Assembly: GCA_024509875.1 (NCBI GenBank)
Contig: JAMPIV010000581.1
Coordinates: 253,001-317,000, forward strand
Reading direction: 5' to 3'
Length of the DNA: 64,000 nucleotides
Origin: Oreohelix idahoensis
Taxonomy: Eukaryota; Mollusca; Gastropoda; Stylommatophora; Oreohelicidae
Positions 12,518 to 25,061 of this stretch are shown piece by piece. Within the stretch, counting starts at the first letter, position 1, and the number at the start of each line of letters is the position of its first letter. The position numbers were made by a program, and so were the translations under genes. The notes under the pieces were generated by a model. That model did not search any database. It was given only the letters and a program-made list of their open reading frames with translations, and was not told where the DNA came from.

Positions 12518-14936
12518 TGTGGTGAAGTGGGATGTTATAAATATTTATAGGGGACTTAGTGTACTGACTGAGATCAGCTGTGAAGGTATCTATATCTAAT
12601 AAGAGTAGTGTATTATAGATAACCTTACTTGCTGCCACATATGTATACCTCAGTCAGAATTATTCTGGAATAGTGTGATGACTACGTTATATGTCTAGGG
12701 TATATGTATGATGAAGTGTAAGTCATAACAACAACAGACAGATAAACAATTTAATTTATTCCACCACACTTGACAACACTGTGACACTCACATACATAAA
12801 ACACTCTACGAGGATATCTTAAAGGAGTCACTGATAACTTTTCAAATAACAATATGTATTCAGTGCTGTCATGAATGTATATGTGTCCTGATTCAAATAC
12901 AAAGGGAACCAGGAATCACAATCAATTTTAATTACAAGTTATATGTACAGAATTCATTAATATGATTCTTGTAGTGACAAATATTATTAATAGTATCCTA
13001 TGTGTGTCAGTTGTGTAGTAGTAATATGAGGTAATACTGGTTTTGTTTTGTTCAAGCTCTGTTGGTATTTGTCATCATGACTTCAATAGTTTGTTTCTAT
13101 TGGAACTGGTATTGGAGATGTTCTCAGTTCCTGGTATTAAAACAATTAACTTCCCCTCTTAATTTTATTTTATAATGTCATTTTAAGATGGGGTACATAA
13201 TGTTGAGCTCCATGGCCACACTCTCTTATCTTTCGTGATGACTGCAGTAAAAGACTCCTCTGCTCGATTACTTTAATGAGTTCTGGAGCCACCCCACTGG
13301 TTGCTATATGGACCAAGGAGTATGCTGTCCACCTCTGGCTTCAGCAAAGCTCTGACCAGGTGCTGCTCAATAACTTTAAGACCACGGTCCCTGAAACAAG
13401 AAGGTTGTACTTCCTACTTCAGAACTATTTATACTGTATTTCTACACTGAGCACAATACATCACAAACATTGAGTTCAGAGCGTTAGGCCAACTGTCAGC
13501 TTCATCTGAAATACTTTATACCAGTATTTCCCTCCCTAATGGTTACTACGCCTCTGCAATTCCAGCATTATTTCTTTCTAGTCAATAATCTAGGTGTCAG
13601 TGTACTGTTTGGCCATTCCATGCAGTTTTACTTTCCTCCGACACCCTCTGTTCAGGCTGGAGCAATATAGGCTTTACATCATGTTCGCTACTGAACTACA
13701 CATATATACAGGCATAAATTAACAATTTACATTCAATTTTCATTATAAGATATTGAATATTTCAAGCTTACCACAATTCATAGAAATAATAAACAGTTTC
13801 GTTGACTGGCAATGAATATAGCACAACTCCGATCTGCCGATGTCCCAGGCTTTATTTTATATAAAATATACACTGGTGCTCAACGCACTGCTTCTTAGTA
13901 GGTTTATTACAAGATGTGGCAATGAACAGACGCTCTGAATTGAGTATATTCGCAGCTCTACCCAATCAAACCATGTCTACACATCTTTTCAAAAAAAATA
14001 CTCCTTTTCACGTTTCCCCTGACAACACAAGATAGTATTTATAGCCCGACCAATCGTGTTTAGTCTTATATTTGTTGCGCTCCAATCAAATAGGAGTTAA
14101 CATGGTAGGCTATTTTTGTAACGTAATGTTTTTTTTCAAACACGTTATAAAAAAATTTTATGAGCAGAAATGATTTCATGCTGTCAGGCATCCCCACTAT
14201 TTTATTTTGGTTATAATTTATTAATTCCTGGACTATTTGCGTAACACTTAACATATTCGGTGTCAGCAAGCCCTAAGGAACCCAAATATCTCAATCTAAG
14301 GGAGCTAGGTGGCTGCGTTCAAAATGTGCATTTTCTACCACCTCCTGTTCACTTCCATCCCCCATGTGGTGTCTGGGTACTGTCATGTTTTCAAACGTAA
14401 ACCAGTATATTGTCATAATTCCCAATAAGCGTTTTTCAGGATTTTAAAACCTAACTCTGGTATGTGTATTGGCTTTTTATCACTGTCCGTCTGAAAAAAA
14501 GTTAGTGCATGTGGCCTTACACGCGTGATGGCAGCAATTGTGTATCGCGCGACGCGTGTTTAGTATTGCATGCTTCCTGCCTTCATTCGCCCCTCTCTCT
14601 CTCTCCTGCTTTATCTGTCTTTTAGTTACGCCGTGTATAAAATGGAATGAATGAAATATTAAATTTAGGTCATTGATCAGCTTGCGTATCTCAAGGTTTT
14701 TCCAAGAAATACAGTACACGTTTCATTGAAGAAAGCGGGTAATAATACAGTAGGCTTTTACTATCAACGTGAAAGCGTTACAATTTGCAGACGAAGCAGA
14801 AAACAAGGGGGATTTCGAGTACAGTCATTGTGACAGCACTGTTCTTTTACCATTGCTCTTTTCTTTATTAAATGTATTTGTTAGGCTTTATATTTACCTG
14901 ATAATTTATATATGTGGATTAGAATATTCCACGACA
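12518..14936 (-). mobile_element. Solo LTR of the E1/E2 family, minus strand
   Basis: The whole sequence is the reverse complement of the E1 LTR, from TGTGGTGAAGTGG (complement of the LTR end) to ...TTCCACGACA (complement of the LTR start). No internal gag-pol follows on either side. The perfect GCTAG duplication shows this was a complete insertion later reduced by LTR-LTR recombination. It retains the TATA and AATAAA motifs of the family on the minus strand. Confidence 0.95.
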
Positions 14937-14941
14937 GCTAG
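14937..14941. repeat. Target-site duplication GCTAG (right)
   Basis: Partner of 12513-12517. Confidence 0.9.
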
Positions 14942-15851
14942 GTGTAAGAAGTGCGTGGCATACTGTGCATTCCCTATTATCCGAGGGGTTTCTCCAACTA
15001 TGCAGAGTGTCGCGAGAGGTTTGAAATGTTATTAAAATATAATTTATCCTGGACACAAAGTTGTATCAGGTGATACCAGGATAGTGCCAGATAAGAGTCT
15101 GGTCATATAAGTAATACCCCCTTCTCTGAAAAGAGTAAGGGTGTATGGATATCAAAGGTAGGGTCAAGCTGTTTAAGTTTACAGGTATGATGTTATTGTA
15201 TTATCCTGGATCATTATGGGCTTCCTCTCAAGATCCTCCCTTGATTATTATATTATTATTATTATTGTTGACTCTGCTAGGGGATATTAACAAAATTATT
15301 TCCAACAAGAACATAAACTCAACTTTAATAAGTAAGTCTGTTGGTAAATATTTACAATTTATTTAGTATATATCGTTTCTCTTTTCGGTCTGGAAAGTTT
15401 GAAATGAAATCAAATTTATTTACAACAATAAATCAATAAACATTGAAAATAATTAACAATATCAAAAGTCATTCACTTGTTGAAGGTTATCAACTGGATT
15501 AATATCTCCTTTTAAAGAACATTTATATGATACTAATGAGTTTTGTCACTATTTCTTGACTGTGAAGCTAGTAATGGGTAAATTTATGTCCACACTTTTC
15601 ATCATACACTGTAGGCTGTCTTTATTAGTATCTTGTTTGTTAATGTCGGGGTATAATCTGGATACGCAGATCAGTGGCTTTGTTTTGCCACGAAATAATG
15701 TGTTTAAAGATCTATCACTCTCCTGCCATGGACGAACACGTATTTTGAATTTCTCCAGGCGGTGGAAGCTGGGTATCTGGCCCTGTTAACCACAAGGGCA
15801 CTTGCACCACAGAGTCCAGCAGAGGTGGATGACTTTATAAAGTTTTTGTTT
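14942..15851. other. Intronic, unannotated
   Basis: Short ATT repeat near 15246-15266. No domain recognised in the small open frames. Confidence 0.5.
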
Positions 15852-16344
15852 TGTAGTTGTCAGGATAGAACTTGAAACAAAAAATAAACGTAACCCCTAT
15901 ATGGTCCATCACTATTCCATTATTACACAAGATGAGGACGATAGACAGTGTCAGATAATGTGCTAGCAAACGCACAGGACAATATATACCAGCACTACCC
16001 ACATCCAGTTCACCGTGACTACACTTTCCTTTTAAAACCTTAGCTAGATCCATCTGTTCATGATCCGCCTCCATACAATGATTTGGTATAGTATAAAATA
16101 CTAAATAATACCTTGATCCATACATTAAAACAATTTCTGTCCTTCTTTCTTATATTCCAGGCATGTGTCCCATTTCCTCAAGAAATATTTCTTTAAAAGC
16201 GTTTCCAAACCTACAGACACATTTCTGCTATCATTCTCAATTTAATTTGAATGTACACAGGCGGCTAAGTCCTTCAGAAATTACACAATGGTTGCAGAAA
16301 CACGTCTACACACTTACCAACACACTGTAGTGAATCAATGGCAA

Positions 16345-16441
<97 letters not shown>

Positions 16442-16840
16442 TTTTTACCTTCAGGCACACACAGTCGAGCTGATAATGGCAAACTTGATCTGCTCTCAGG
16501 TACAACTGGCAAAGGTAGTCTTCATTTACAAGTTACCGCTTCTTTCTGCTCGCTGTGTTTTTCAAATCTTATGGCCCCAATTTAGCAAGGGCAAAGTCTA
16601 TTTATACTAGCACATCCGGCGTATCGGAAAGCAGGGGGCTAACGGGGTATTGCGAATCCCAAAATGAGGCATATTTTGTCTCTCTGTTCAATTATGAAAA
16701 ACTAGTTTCCCCTTATCTTTCTTATTTCTAGAGCGATTTTATTCATCTAAGGCTTAAATTATACCCTGAATTAATCTTTATCTTCCTAGCTAAAGATCTG
16801 TTAGTCTCCTAAGTGCATCTTAAGATCTAAAATACTGAAC
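15852..16840 (-). repeat. R-family LTR relic (copy R1)
   Basis: Homologous in order to 23869-25056: tgtagttgtc near the left edge, the tccgcctccatacaat block, the taccttcaggcacacac block, tctatttata (a minus-strand TATA box) and agcgattttattcatcta. Homology stops near 16840, so the minus-strand 5' end is missing. An AT tract has expanded at 16349-16439. Borders are approximate. Confidence 0.65.
16349..16439. repeat. (AT)n microsatellite inside R1
   Basis: Pure AT. It occupies the place where the R2 copy has only a short AT-rich stretch (24250-24290), so the array grew within the LTR. Confidence 0.95.
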
Positions 16841-17629
16841 TCTGGTTCTGGGGTCTCCCAAGGAATTGTCACGTCCTGCACAGAGCCACTTCTCAGCTTT
16901 CCCTGCCTATCACTGGGTCCACAGTGGGATCCCTCTGCTAGCAGTCAACCATCAAAGCCAAAGAATTACGTCTGGGGCTTAGTGACAGATCCCAGCTTAA
17001 TGTGCAATGCTGGGTTCTCCACAAGTTTCACCACATGGAAAGTGTGTGGATGATTTCAGAAATAAATATCTTCACAGAGGACCACTTCCATGAACGTATA
17101 TTGTAGCATTGTGCGTAGCTGGTGGTCATAAAAGGATGACTCCAGATATGCCTCCATGCATATGATAAATTGTGTATAGATAGGTTTGCCCTATGGAATA
17201 ATATCAATAGTCTCCACATTCTGACATGTTAATAAGAGACAGGCACATTCGAGACCAGAAGAAGAACAGAAAGGGAATACTCGTTACTAGACTGTGATAT
17301 CAAAGAAATCTTGAAGAGTAAACACTTTATCCCCGAAAAAGAAACACATTTCTAATATGATGACATTTTTATGTATAACGATGCACACCTTTTACAACGC
17401 AAGGATTTAGTTCTTTCCAGGCAAAGAATTGCTGAATCACTTCTTGTCCTATGAGTGCAGTGGACCTCGTTGTATCTATAATTTTTCTGGTTACCTATTT
17501 ACATCTAACTTATAACATCCGAGAAGATCCAGTAATATCTGAACGAAAGTATTTATTAAAACTCCAGATACATTATTTTTTCCGTACAGAAAACTGCCGG
17601 GGAATAATATTTAATCATAATCATGGAAT
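16841..17629. other. Intronic, unannotated
   Basis: No recognisable coding or repeat signal apart from short spurious open frames. Confidence 0.5.
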
Positions 17630-17959
17630 TGCTATCAATGGTACCTTTACCCGTGTAGCGGTATGGCATCTTGTGTATCCTAATAACCCCCAGAGCTATG
17701 TCAGGGGAAGTTTTACTCCTGACAGGCTCAACCAAGCTGGACAGGTCTGCGCGGGTAGGTGTCAGACAAAAGCTGGTACCCTGGCCCTCCAGGTTGGGGG
17801 TTTTAGCACAGGGCAGACATACCTGTCTATGTACCAAAATTGTAACTTTGATGCGGGACGGACATCCGGAGGCTGAGGCTCCTGTGACTGTCAGTGGTGA
17901 AAGCCGCAAGGACGGCACTGGCATAAAAATGGCTGCCCCGATCGGAAAATGCTAAACAA

Positions 17960-19392
17960 GAATTGGATTCTGGAATGTCAGAACTATGGATGAGGCAGGA
18001 AAACTAAGTCAGATCACAGCTGAGATGAGGAACTGCAGATTACACATCCTGGGAATAAGTGAGAGCAGATGGACTGGAACAGGAAGAATAAAGACAGCAA
18101 CAGGAGAAACAGTACTTTGGTAGAGAGGATGGACAGCACAACGAAGTCTTAGCCATCATCCTAGAGAAAGGAATAGAAAGGTCATTACTGGAGTGGAAAC
18201 CCATCAATAACAGACTGATCAGAACAAGACTGAGAGGTAGGTTGCCCAACACCACAGTAATACAATGCTATGCACCAACAAATGACAGCAATGAAAAGAA
18301 CACGGATGAATTCTGTCAACAGCTACAAAAAGAAACGAAAACCGCACCTTGGTACGCTCTTATCATAGTAATGGAAGACCTCAATACGAAAGTTGGAATA
18401 CACAACACATATAATGACGGAGTAATGGAAGACCTCAATGCGAAAGTTGGAATACACAACACATATAATGACGGAGTAATGGAAGACCTCAATGCGAAAG
18501 TTGGAATACACAACACATATAATGACGGAGTAATGGAAGACCTCAATGCGAAAGTTGGAATACACAACACATATAATGACGGAGTAATGGAAGACCTCAA
18601 TGCGAAAGTTGGAATACACAACACATATAATGACGGAGTAATGGAAGACCTCAATACGAAAGTTGGAATACACAACACATATAATGACGGAGTAATGGAA
18701 GACCTCAATACGAAAGTTGGAATACACAACACATATAATGACGGAGTAATGGAAGACCTCAATGCGAAAGTTGGAATACACAACACATATAATGACGGAG
18801 TAATGGAAGACTCAATGCGAAAGTTGGAATACACAACACATATAATGCCGAATTAATGGGAGACCTCAATGCGAAAGTTGGAATACACAACACATATAAT
18901 GACGGAGTAATGGAAGACCTTAATGCGAAAGTTGGAATACACAACACATATAATGACGGAGTAATGGGAGACCTCGATGCAAAAGTTGGAATACACAACA
19001 CATATAATGACGGAGTAATGGAAGACCTCAATGCGAAAGTTGGAATACACAACACATATAATGACGGAGTAATGGGATAATGCGGCAATGGAACAGCAAA
19101 TGAGCATGGGGATAAAAAAAATGCTTCTGCAGAAATTACAACTTGGTAATTGGAGGAGCACGTTTTCCACAGAAAGAAATGCACAAGTTAACATGGGAAT
19201 ACCAAACGGCCAGGACAGAAACCAGACAGACAACATTATGATCAATGTTAGATGGAGGTATTCATTACAAGACGTAAAAGTAAGAAAAGGTGTAGATGTG
19301 GGAAGCGATCACCACCTTGTAGTAGCAAGACTGAAGGTGAAACTCAGAGCTGCTAGACCAATTGCAACTGAACAGAAAAGGTATAACATCAT
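17960..19392 (+). pseudogene. LINE endonuclease with tandemly multiplied catalytic segment
   Basis: EEP endonuclease of the LINE above. ISESRWTG carries the catalytic glutamate (about 18056) and the VIQCYAPTNDS strand follows at 18260. The Asp/Asn motif MGDLNAKVG, single in the 1-961 copy, is here repeated about 13 times within an 18-residue unit. A frameshift and a stop near 18120 break the upstream part, unit 9 carries a one-base deletion, and a stop follows the last unit at 19078. The domain resumes in another frame up to DVGSDHHLVVARL. Not expected to be active. Confidence 0.8.
18371..19077 (+). repeat. 54-bp tandem repeat, about 13 units, in LINE endonuclease
   Basis: The unit encodes MEDLNAKVGIHNTYNDGV (18 residues) and is almost perfectly conserved. 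Variants are AATACG for AATGCG in units 1, 6 and 7, MGDL for MEDL in some later units, and a one-base deletion in unit 9 near 18810. Eight units keep one open frame. Near-identity implies recent slippage or unequal exchange. Confidence 0.95.
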
Positions 19393-19864
19393 TGTCACGG
19401 AGTGTTTTGAGGGTATTTTGCATGTATGAATGTTCCCATGCTCCAGCGGGAGTTTATTAGTCATTTGAGTTGTTGTGAGTTGGGAATGCTTGCCTTGTAA
19501 TATTTTAAGTTACAAGCAATGTTGTGAGCAGAGATCAAGACAAGCTGCTAGCTATAGTTAGGCGTGAATGAAGATCAGTGGAGCGTGGAAGGTTTTCCCG
19601 TGTTTGGTGAATACGAATGAAAGGGGTCAGTCAGAGAGAGATGTGTGTTGGGTCAGTAGTGTTTTGAGTTAGTAGAGAGTTGAGTCAGTAGAGAGCAGAC
19701 AGTAGACAGGAGACAGCGTGACTTATTTGTGATATTATATATTCACGGAGATGGATATGGTTGTTGGAGATTGTGTATTTACTCCTTAGACAGTGAGCTA
19801 GACGAGTGGTGTATAAGTTTTGTCTGACTTTCCACATCCACCCACATACACCTTACCCGTCACA
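19393..19864 (+). mobile_element. Small solo LTR (472 bp) inserted in the LINE
   Basis: The LINE reading ...KRYNI is interrupted here and resumes as IIKLKAPLTGK after 19865, whereas the copy at 1-350 is continuous. The insert has TG...CA ends (TGTCACGGAG and CCCGTCACA) and is flanked by ATCAT and ATAAT, a 4-of-5 match for a 5-bp target duplication. It has no coding capacity. Orientation and family are not established. Confidence 0.65.
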
Positions 19865-20300
19865 ATAATCAAACTCAAGGCCCCCCTCACCGGAAAAGCT
19901 TTTGTGGTTGATGTAAAGAAACGATGTCAAATTGCCAATAGCCAGGAAAAGACAGCAACTAATTATATTGACCCGGAATTCAACACCATTTCTACAATAT
20001 ATAAGGTAAGAACGAATCATGCTTTGAATTCCAGGAAAGGAAGAGACAAGATTGGATAAAACCAGAAACATTAAACACTATAGCGATGAGAAAAGAAATG
20101 AAAAGAAAGAACATAGAATCAACGTCCCCCAGGTTAAAGGAAATATATAGCAAACAGTACAGTCAGCTGGACAAGAAAGCAAAATCGTCAAACCCAAGCC
20201 AATAAAAGAACATTTTCGGACGATCTTACAAGATAGCCAGAAGAACCGCAGCACTGAGAAATTAACAAAGCAGAGTATATAAAATAACTAAAATTATCAG

Positions 20301-22630
20301 CGGAATACGGGGTGCAAACAATTTTACGTTAGTGTCATAGGTAGGTATAGATAGAGAGTAGGTTATGTCTGATTTAAGACATAGAATGAATGTGTAGAGT
20401 GAGAATAGAGAGAAATGGAGTCACCGTTGGTAAATTGGGAAAATGTGAGCCGTCTGAAGGGTAGTGGTACTACTATCTTCAGCCTACCTTGACTGTCTTT
20501 TGTATGGCAATCTTTTTCCCGCCCTCCTATACTAATAAATGACAATGATCTTATAAGCAGTAAGGACATACGATACCAAAGTGACAGGTAAGATAAGAGG
20601 ATCTGACCACCACAGAGTGTATACATATTTTATTGAAGAAAATCATCCACGACATCAAGACAATCAACATAAGTCTGCCTTTAACACTTCGACACTCCAC
20701 AGATCACATATCATGAAACGACGAACAACACCCAACACCACTTTCTTTCACTACTAGACAACCACGCAAATCCCTCCTTCACCCGCGTCGTACTATCACT
20801 AATTAAAGTCTATCCAAGTCCTGCATCTAACGGACAGTGGGCTCGCAGTTCAGAATGAACAGCCACATCTGCCTTAATGTTAAATTACTCCAGGAAATGG
20901 CAGCACTTCTCATGACTAACTGCCGAACACTGATCCAATGGATAAGGAAATTAACTTCCGAAGAGAACGTGCACAATTTATCCTAGCGTGCACCCACTAA
21001 AGGGCACTAATGAAGACTACTCTGGTAGTGCGTCTATCCTTGCACTATTCAGAATCCGACTATCAAGTCGCTCTAGGAGACTGCTAATAACAAACAACGA
21101 CCAAGTAAGGGCTCTCAAGCGCCTCTATGTGCTAACTTAACGGTGACGTGGCTTCATGTACTTGACGAATGGAAAACGATGGCTTCTTCTCTTTGGTTGT
21201 AGGAAAATAATATCCACGGTGACTAGACGTTAACGGGTCCGACAGTGTTGCACTGAGGAGTGGAAGGCAAAGGCACCGGTGATGTGCCGTAGGCGATGGT
21301 TAACAATTCCGAATGACCGCAAGGTAAGCTATCCGGCCGTTTGCCCGTCAGTGCGATCTGAGAATATTGGTGGCTGGTAAATGCAGGCTAGCAGAACTCC
21401 ACGGGCCACTTAATGATGAATGCCCGATCTATTTCTGGAGAATCTTTGTTTGTGCCTGGTAGCAAAAACACAGACAGCGTCCAAATGACCAGCGCTGAAA
21501 ATACACAATAAGTCAAGAAAATATACATATCTAGCCATAATAGAATATCATAAAGGCTATATATTTACAACTGCAATTGACATTACTATCTTTCCTCTTT
21601 CTCACTCGACAATACGCGTTCGTCAAAACAATCTCCTTTCTCTCTCCCCCGCCCCCTCCCCACCCCCGACACGAATTTCAACCCGTACCAGTCTTCAGTC
21701 AAGCGTGACGGCTTTTCCCGGCGCGCGATGGTAATTCGCACACAGGCAATAAAAGAGCGCTAAGTGTTGGTCATCCAAACACAGAAACAAATTAATAGCA
21801 AACGCTCAATGCAGAATTAAATTATACACATATAAAATACGCACACGCTCAATGCCGAATTAAATTATACACATATAAAATAACACTCAGTCACATAAAA
21901 ATAATATACAGTTCCCTTCTGTCATTTACAATCTATTTCTCCCTGCTCTGTCTGAAAAACAAATCACTGTCTATTCATATAAGTCTGGTCAGTGCCTCTA
22001 AAGCAGAGTTACAGTTGATGGTGCGCTTTACATCAAGGAATAAATCTTCGACCAGTATTAAATGACAACAGCTTTCAACTTGAGATATTTAGTTACTCGT
22101 AGTGAGAATCCGAGAAGCATAACTGGTCCAGAAACATAGAGACCAGGTCTTTAATAGTAAGACAGACTACCAGGTGGCCTGCACGTGCATACAAGGGACT
22201 ACTGCTTGAGACGTAAGACCTACGGTCAGAAGGTCCAATCGTCTCCCGATGAAACGTGCTGGCGGCACGGCATCAAAGTAGAGAAGTTCCCTCTGCTATC
22301 GGGTAAAAATGGCACTCTAGCTGGCCGCTCGCAAGACCGTACAGGGACGGCACAAATAAAGACGGGAAACTGAGTGTCCGCGAAAGAAAAAGAAACGGGA
22401 GATGGTTCCCGTGTTGTCACCACTGAATCAAAGACTTGATTAAGAGGCCGTTCACTAGATCTAAGGCTATGACAACTTTAGCCGCTTCCACGTGCAAAAG
22501 GTGTGTCTCATCTTGGCGTTACCAAGATTGACAGAATCTAAGAGAGAATAAGAGCTGTACAAATTCAGAAATGACAGAAAAGTGGGCGGTAACATGAAAT
22601 AGGAGAATAAACAGACAGGTCAAGCCAGAC
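20301..22630. other. Intronic, unannotated 2.3 kb
   Basis: No gene recognised. It may be an insertion separating LINE parts. It contains a short tandem duplication at 21801-21888. The open frames are short and look spurious. Confidence 0.45.
21801..21888. repeat. Tandem duplication of about 42 bp
   Basis: Two adjacent copies run from cgctcaatgc through aattaaattatacacatata; they differ by a single base in the first block. Confidence 0.85.
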
Positions 22631-22639
22631 AGAGGGTAG

Positions 22640-22750
22640 ACAATTCTAACCATCTGTGACAGTTAGGAAGAGGCAGGCAAGAAAATCTCATCACCACAGC
22701 ACAGAGGCAGGAAACGCGATGGGCAGAGCACTTCAGGGAAACACTGTTTA
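22640..22750 (+). pseudogene. RTE LINE fragment (region before reverse transcriptase)
   Basis: The reading NLITTAQRQETRWAEHFRETLF resembles the conserved pre-RT segment of this LINE class (typical EQxxRWxEHF). It sits between the linker ending near 20300 and the RT fragment starting near 25062, in the same orientation, suggesting one dismembered element. Confidence 0.5.
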
Positions 22751-22754
22751 ACGT

Positions 22755-23868
22755 CCACAAAGCAAAAGTAGCTACCTTTCAACCAACAGGACTGGGACGA
22801 ACATTAACTTTCGTTGATGACATACTCATGTACAGAACTGGCTCAGACAGACAGAAAATGATCCAAGGCATAAAAGAGACACTACCGGTGTTTTGTATAT
22901 GGTGTGAGGAAAGCAGATCGAAGGTCAATCCCAACAAGGCCTGTGTGATGTGGTGCTCTTTAAACACATCCATAGTGAAAGCAGACCTTCTAGACATCAC
23001 TTTCAATGAGGAAACATTGAAAAGCAAACAGGCTGAAGTATCTGGGAGTAACGTTTGATTGTGGGCTATCATTCAATTATCACGTCGAACTGATCATACA
23101 GAAGTGCAAGCTAGGACTGGCAGCCTTACAAACAATGGCTGCTGTGTGCTTGGAACAGAGACTATTGTTTCTCCTGTATCCTTCAGCTCGTGATTTCAGT
23201 AACCGAGTACGGGTTATGAATACTCACGCTGTCAGTTTCACAATGTGAACGACTGGAACGCATTCAAAATAAAGAGATGTATCATACACACTGTGACAAT
23301 GAAATACATGCTCGGATTGCTGTCGATTAGATCCAGATATGCGATGGCCCAGGCAAAAGCTTATATGCGAGTAACCACCGACAAAAGACATCCCCTACGT
23401 GAGAAAGTAGCTGATATCACATGGATGGCACTGGTAGAGGCTACGATTGATCAGGTGACCATGGTTGAAAATGTATCCAAAGGGGAAGAGTGGAGTAAGT
23501 CAGGGGACAAGTGGATAAGCTACCAGCAGGTCATCTTTAGCGGTGGCATAAAGTGCAGGTCATATGGCAATGAAAAAGCAAAGCTGGAGAAAAATCAGCT
23601 GATAAGGGATCATGCTGGGGATGACGATGCCATTGTGTACACTGATGGGTCTGTAGTGCATGGTGAAAATCAGGATGGGGCATCTTTTGAGAATAAAGGG
23701 CAGGGTCGTCGCTGAACAGAGTGGCGCCTACACGACAACAACCTCCAGCATGAGAGTGGAGGTAGAGGCAGTTACTGCAGCACTGACGTGGCTGTCTGAA
23801 ACTCCATCAACCAGGGCAGTTATATTATCAGGCTCAGATAAGCGTGCTAGCAGATGCACCAGGTATAG
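22755..23868 (+). pseudogene. RNase H-bearing LINE fragment: RT C-terminal part and start of RNase H
   Basis: A second LINE family. The RT catalytic box is TFVDDILMY (about 22809-22835), followed by KYLGVTFD and VELIIQKCKLGLAALQTMAA typical of the thumb region. The RNase H domain begins at IVYTDGSVV (about 23631) and continues in another frame with MRVEVEAVTAALTWLSETP before the R2 LTR cuts in at 23869. Several frameshifts and stops occur. The C-terminal part of a homologous copy lies at 45317-45820. Confidence 0.75.
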
Positions 23869-25056
23869 TGTAGTTATCAACAATCATTTCAATTCAAAGT
23901 GATCACAATTTACTTCTACCTTCTTAATTATAAGTATTTTCCCATGATTCGCCTCCCTACAATAATTTGGTTGTGAGTAAAACTATTAAATAATATGTCA
24001 AACATTGCTGTGAATCAATCCATTTCATCCTTCTTTATATTCCTGTCAGGTGTCTCATTCCATTCAAGAAATACTTCTTTAAATACATTTACCAACTTAC
24101 AGAAACAATTAGCCATCTTTCTCAATATTTAAATATTTCCGAAGGCGGGCTTTGCCTCTAGAAGTACACATGAGCCTGTAAGTTTCATCAGAAGACACAG
24201 TCCATTCCTAACACATCTTATACACATCGTATCGCACAGTTGGATTAATCAATATAATTACACACAATTATATACATTTATATATAAATAGATTCGTTCT
24301 TACCCTCAGGTACACACACAGACTAGCCCTCAATGGGTAATTAAGGACTGCTAACAACTGCAGAAGGCAAACGCTGGCATTAATATATGCTCTGCTGTCC
24401 CCGCTCTCACTGTGTTTTTTTCAAATCGTGACTGACCCGAGTTTTTTTGGCAAGTCTATTTATAGTCTGACCTCGGATGTACGAGACGGAATACCCCTAA
24501 GAATGCAATAACTATCCTAAAATGTGGGTACCGTTTGGCCTATTGTACAATGTAGGAAAACTATTTTTTTTAAATATCTCCGTTATTCCTGAAGCGATTT
24601 TAGTCAATTAAAGTTTACCTTATACTTCGAATTAGGCTTTACATATCTATATATTAATCATTTTGGTTACTACTTACATTTTCTGCTATGCATAGTTTAA
24701 ACAGCTAAACTTAGACCAACCTGAAGCTTCGAATGCATTTAACCTAAGATTTCTCCCGTCCTATAATAGTATTAGTAAAAGTATTACTACTTACGGGTAG
24801 AGTAACATCCCTAATATCGTTTTGATAACCTCTGCCAAGTGGTACTTCTTCCATACTGCTAAAGCAAAATTCCGAAGTTAATCATGTTACACAAAAAAAG
24901 GGTCTGGCCATCTTTATTCTTCCAGCATTTGTAAAAACGGGATTAACAATTCGTTTTCATTGGTCGGTGTATCCTATCTTTTTAACTATGTATGGCGCGC
25001 CGTTAGGACCAGAGTTATTGGAATTCGTGATGTGTAACAGACGTCATTTCACGACA
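23869..25056 (-). mobile_element. R-family solo LTR (copy R2), minus strand
   Basis: On the minus strand it runs TGTCGTGAAATGACG... to ...GATAACTACA, giving TG...CA ends, with a TATA box (ctataaataga, plus-strand about 24457-24468). Its first eleven bases equal those of the E1/E2 LTR, suggesting related families. Flanks are TATAG and ATATA, not a clear duplication, so an exchange between different copies is possible. It separates two LINE fragments. Confidence 0.7.
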
Positions 25057-25061
25057 ATATA

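Larger units (their letters stand above)
17630..20300 (+). mobile_element. RTE-type LINE, 5' part: leader, endonuclease, linker
   Basis: Plus-strand copy of the family seen at 1-1345. The leader (17630-17960) matches the minus copy at 980-1345. The endonuclease begins about 17960 (IGFWNVRTMDEAGKLSQITAEMRN in parts) and is expanded by a 54-bp tandem repeat. The SDHH end is at 19300-19330. After a 472-bp solo LTR, the linker resumes (KAPLTGKAFVVDVKKR, RKRQDWIKPETLN) until about 20300, where recognisable LINE sequence stops. More of the same element may reappear at 22640-22750 and 25062-25990. Confidence 0.8.

Noticed and set aside
18316..18834. Antisense repeat proteins over the 54-bp repeat
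   Set aside because: Shadow frames of the LINE endonuclease repeat; every frame of a 54-bp unit repeats in the same way.
18364..19078. CRISPR-like array
   Set aside because: The units are contiguous without unique spacers and encode a LINE endonuclease segment; the genome is eukaryotic.
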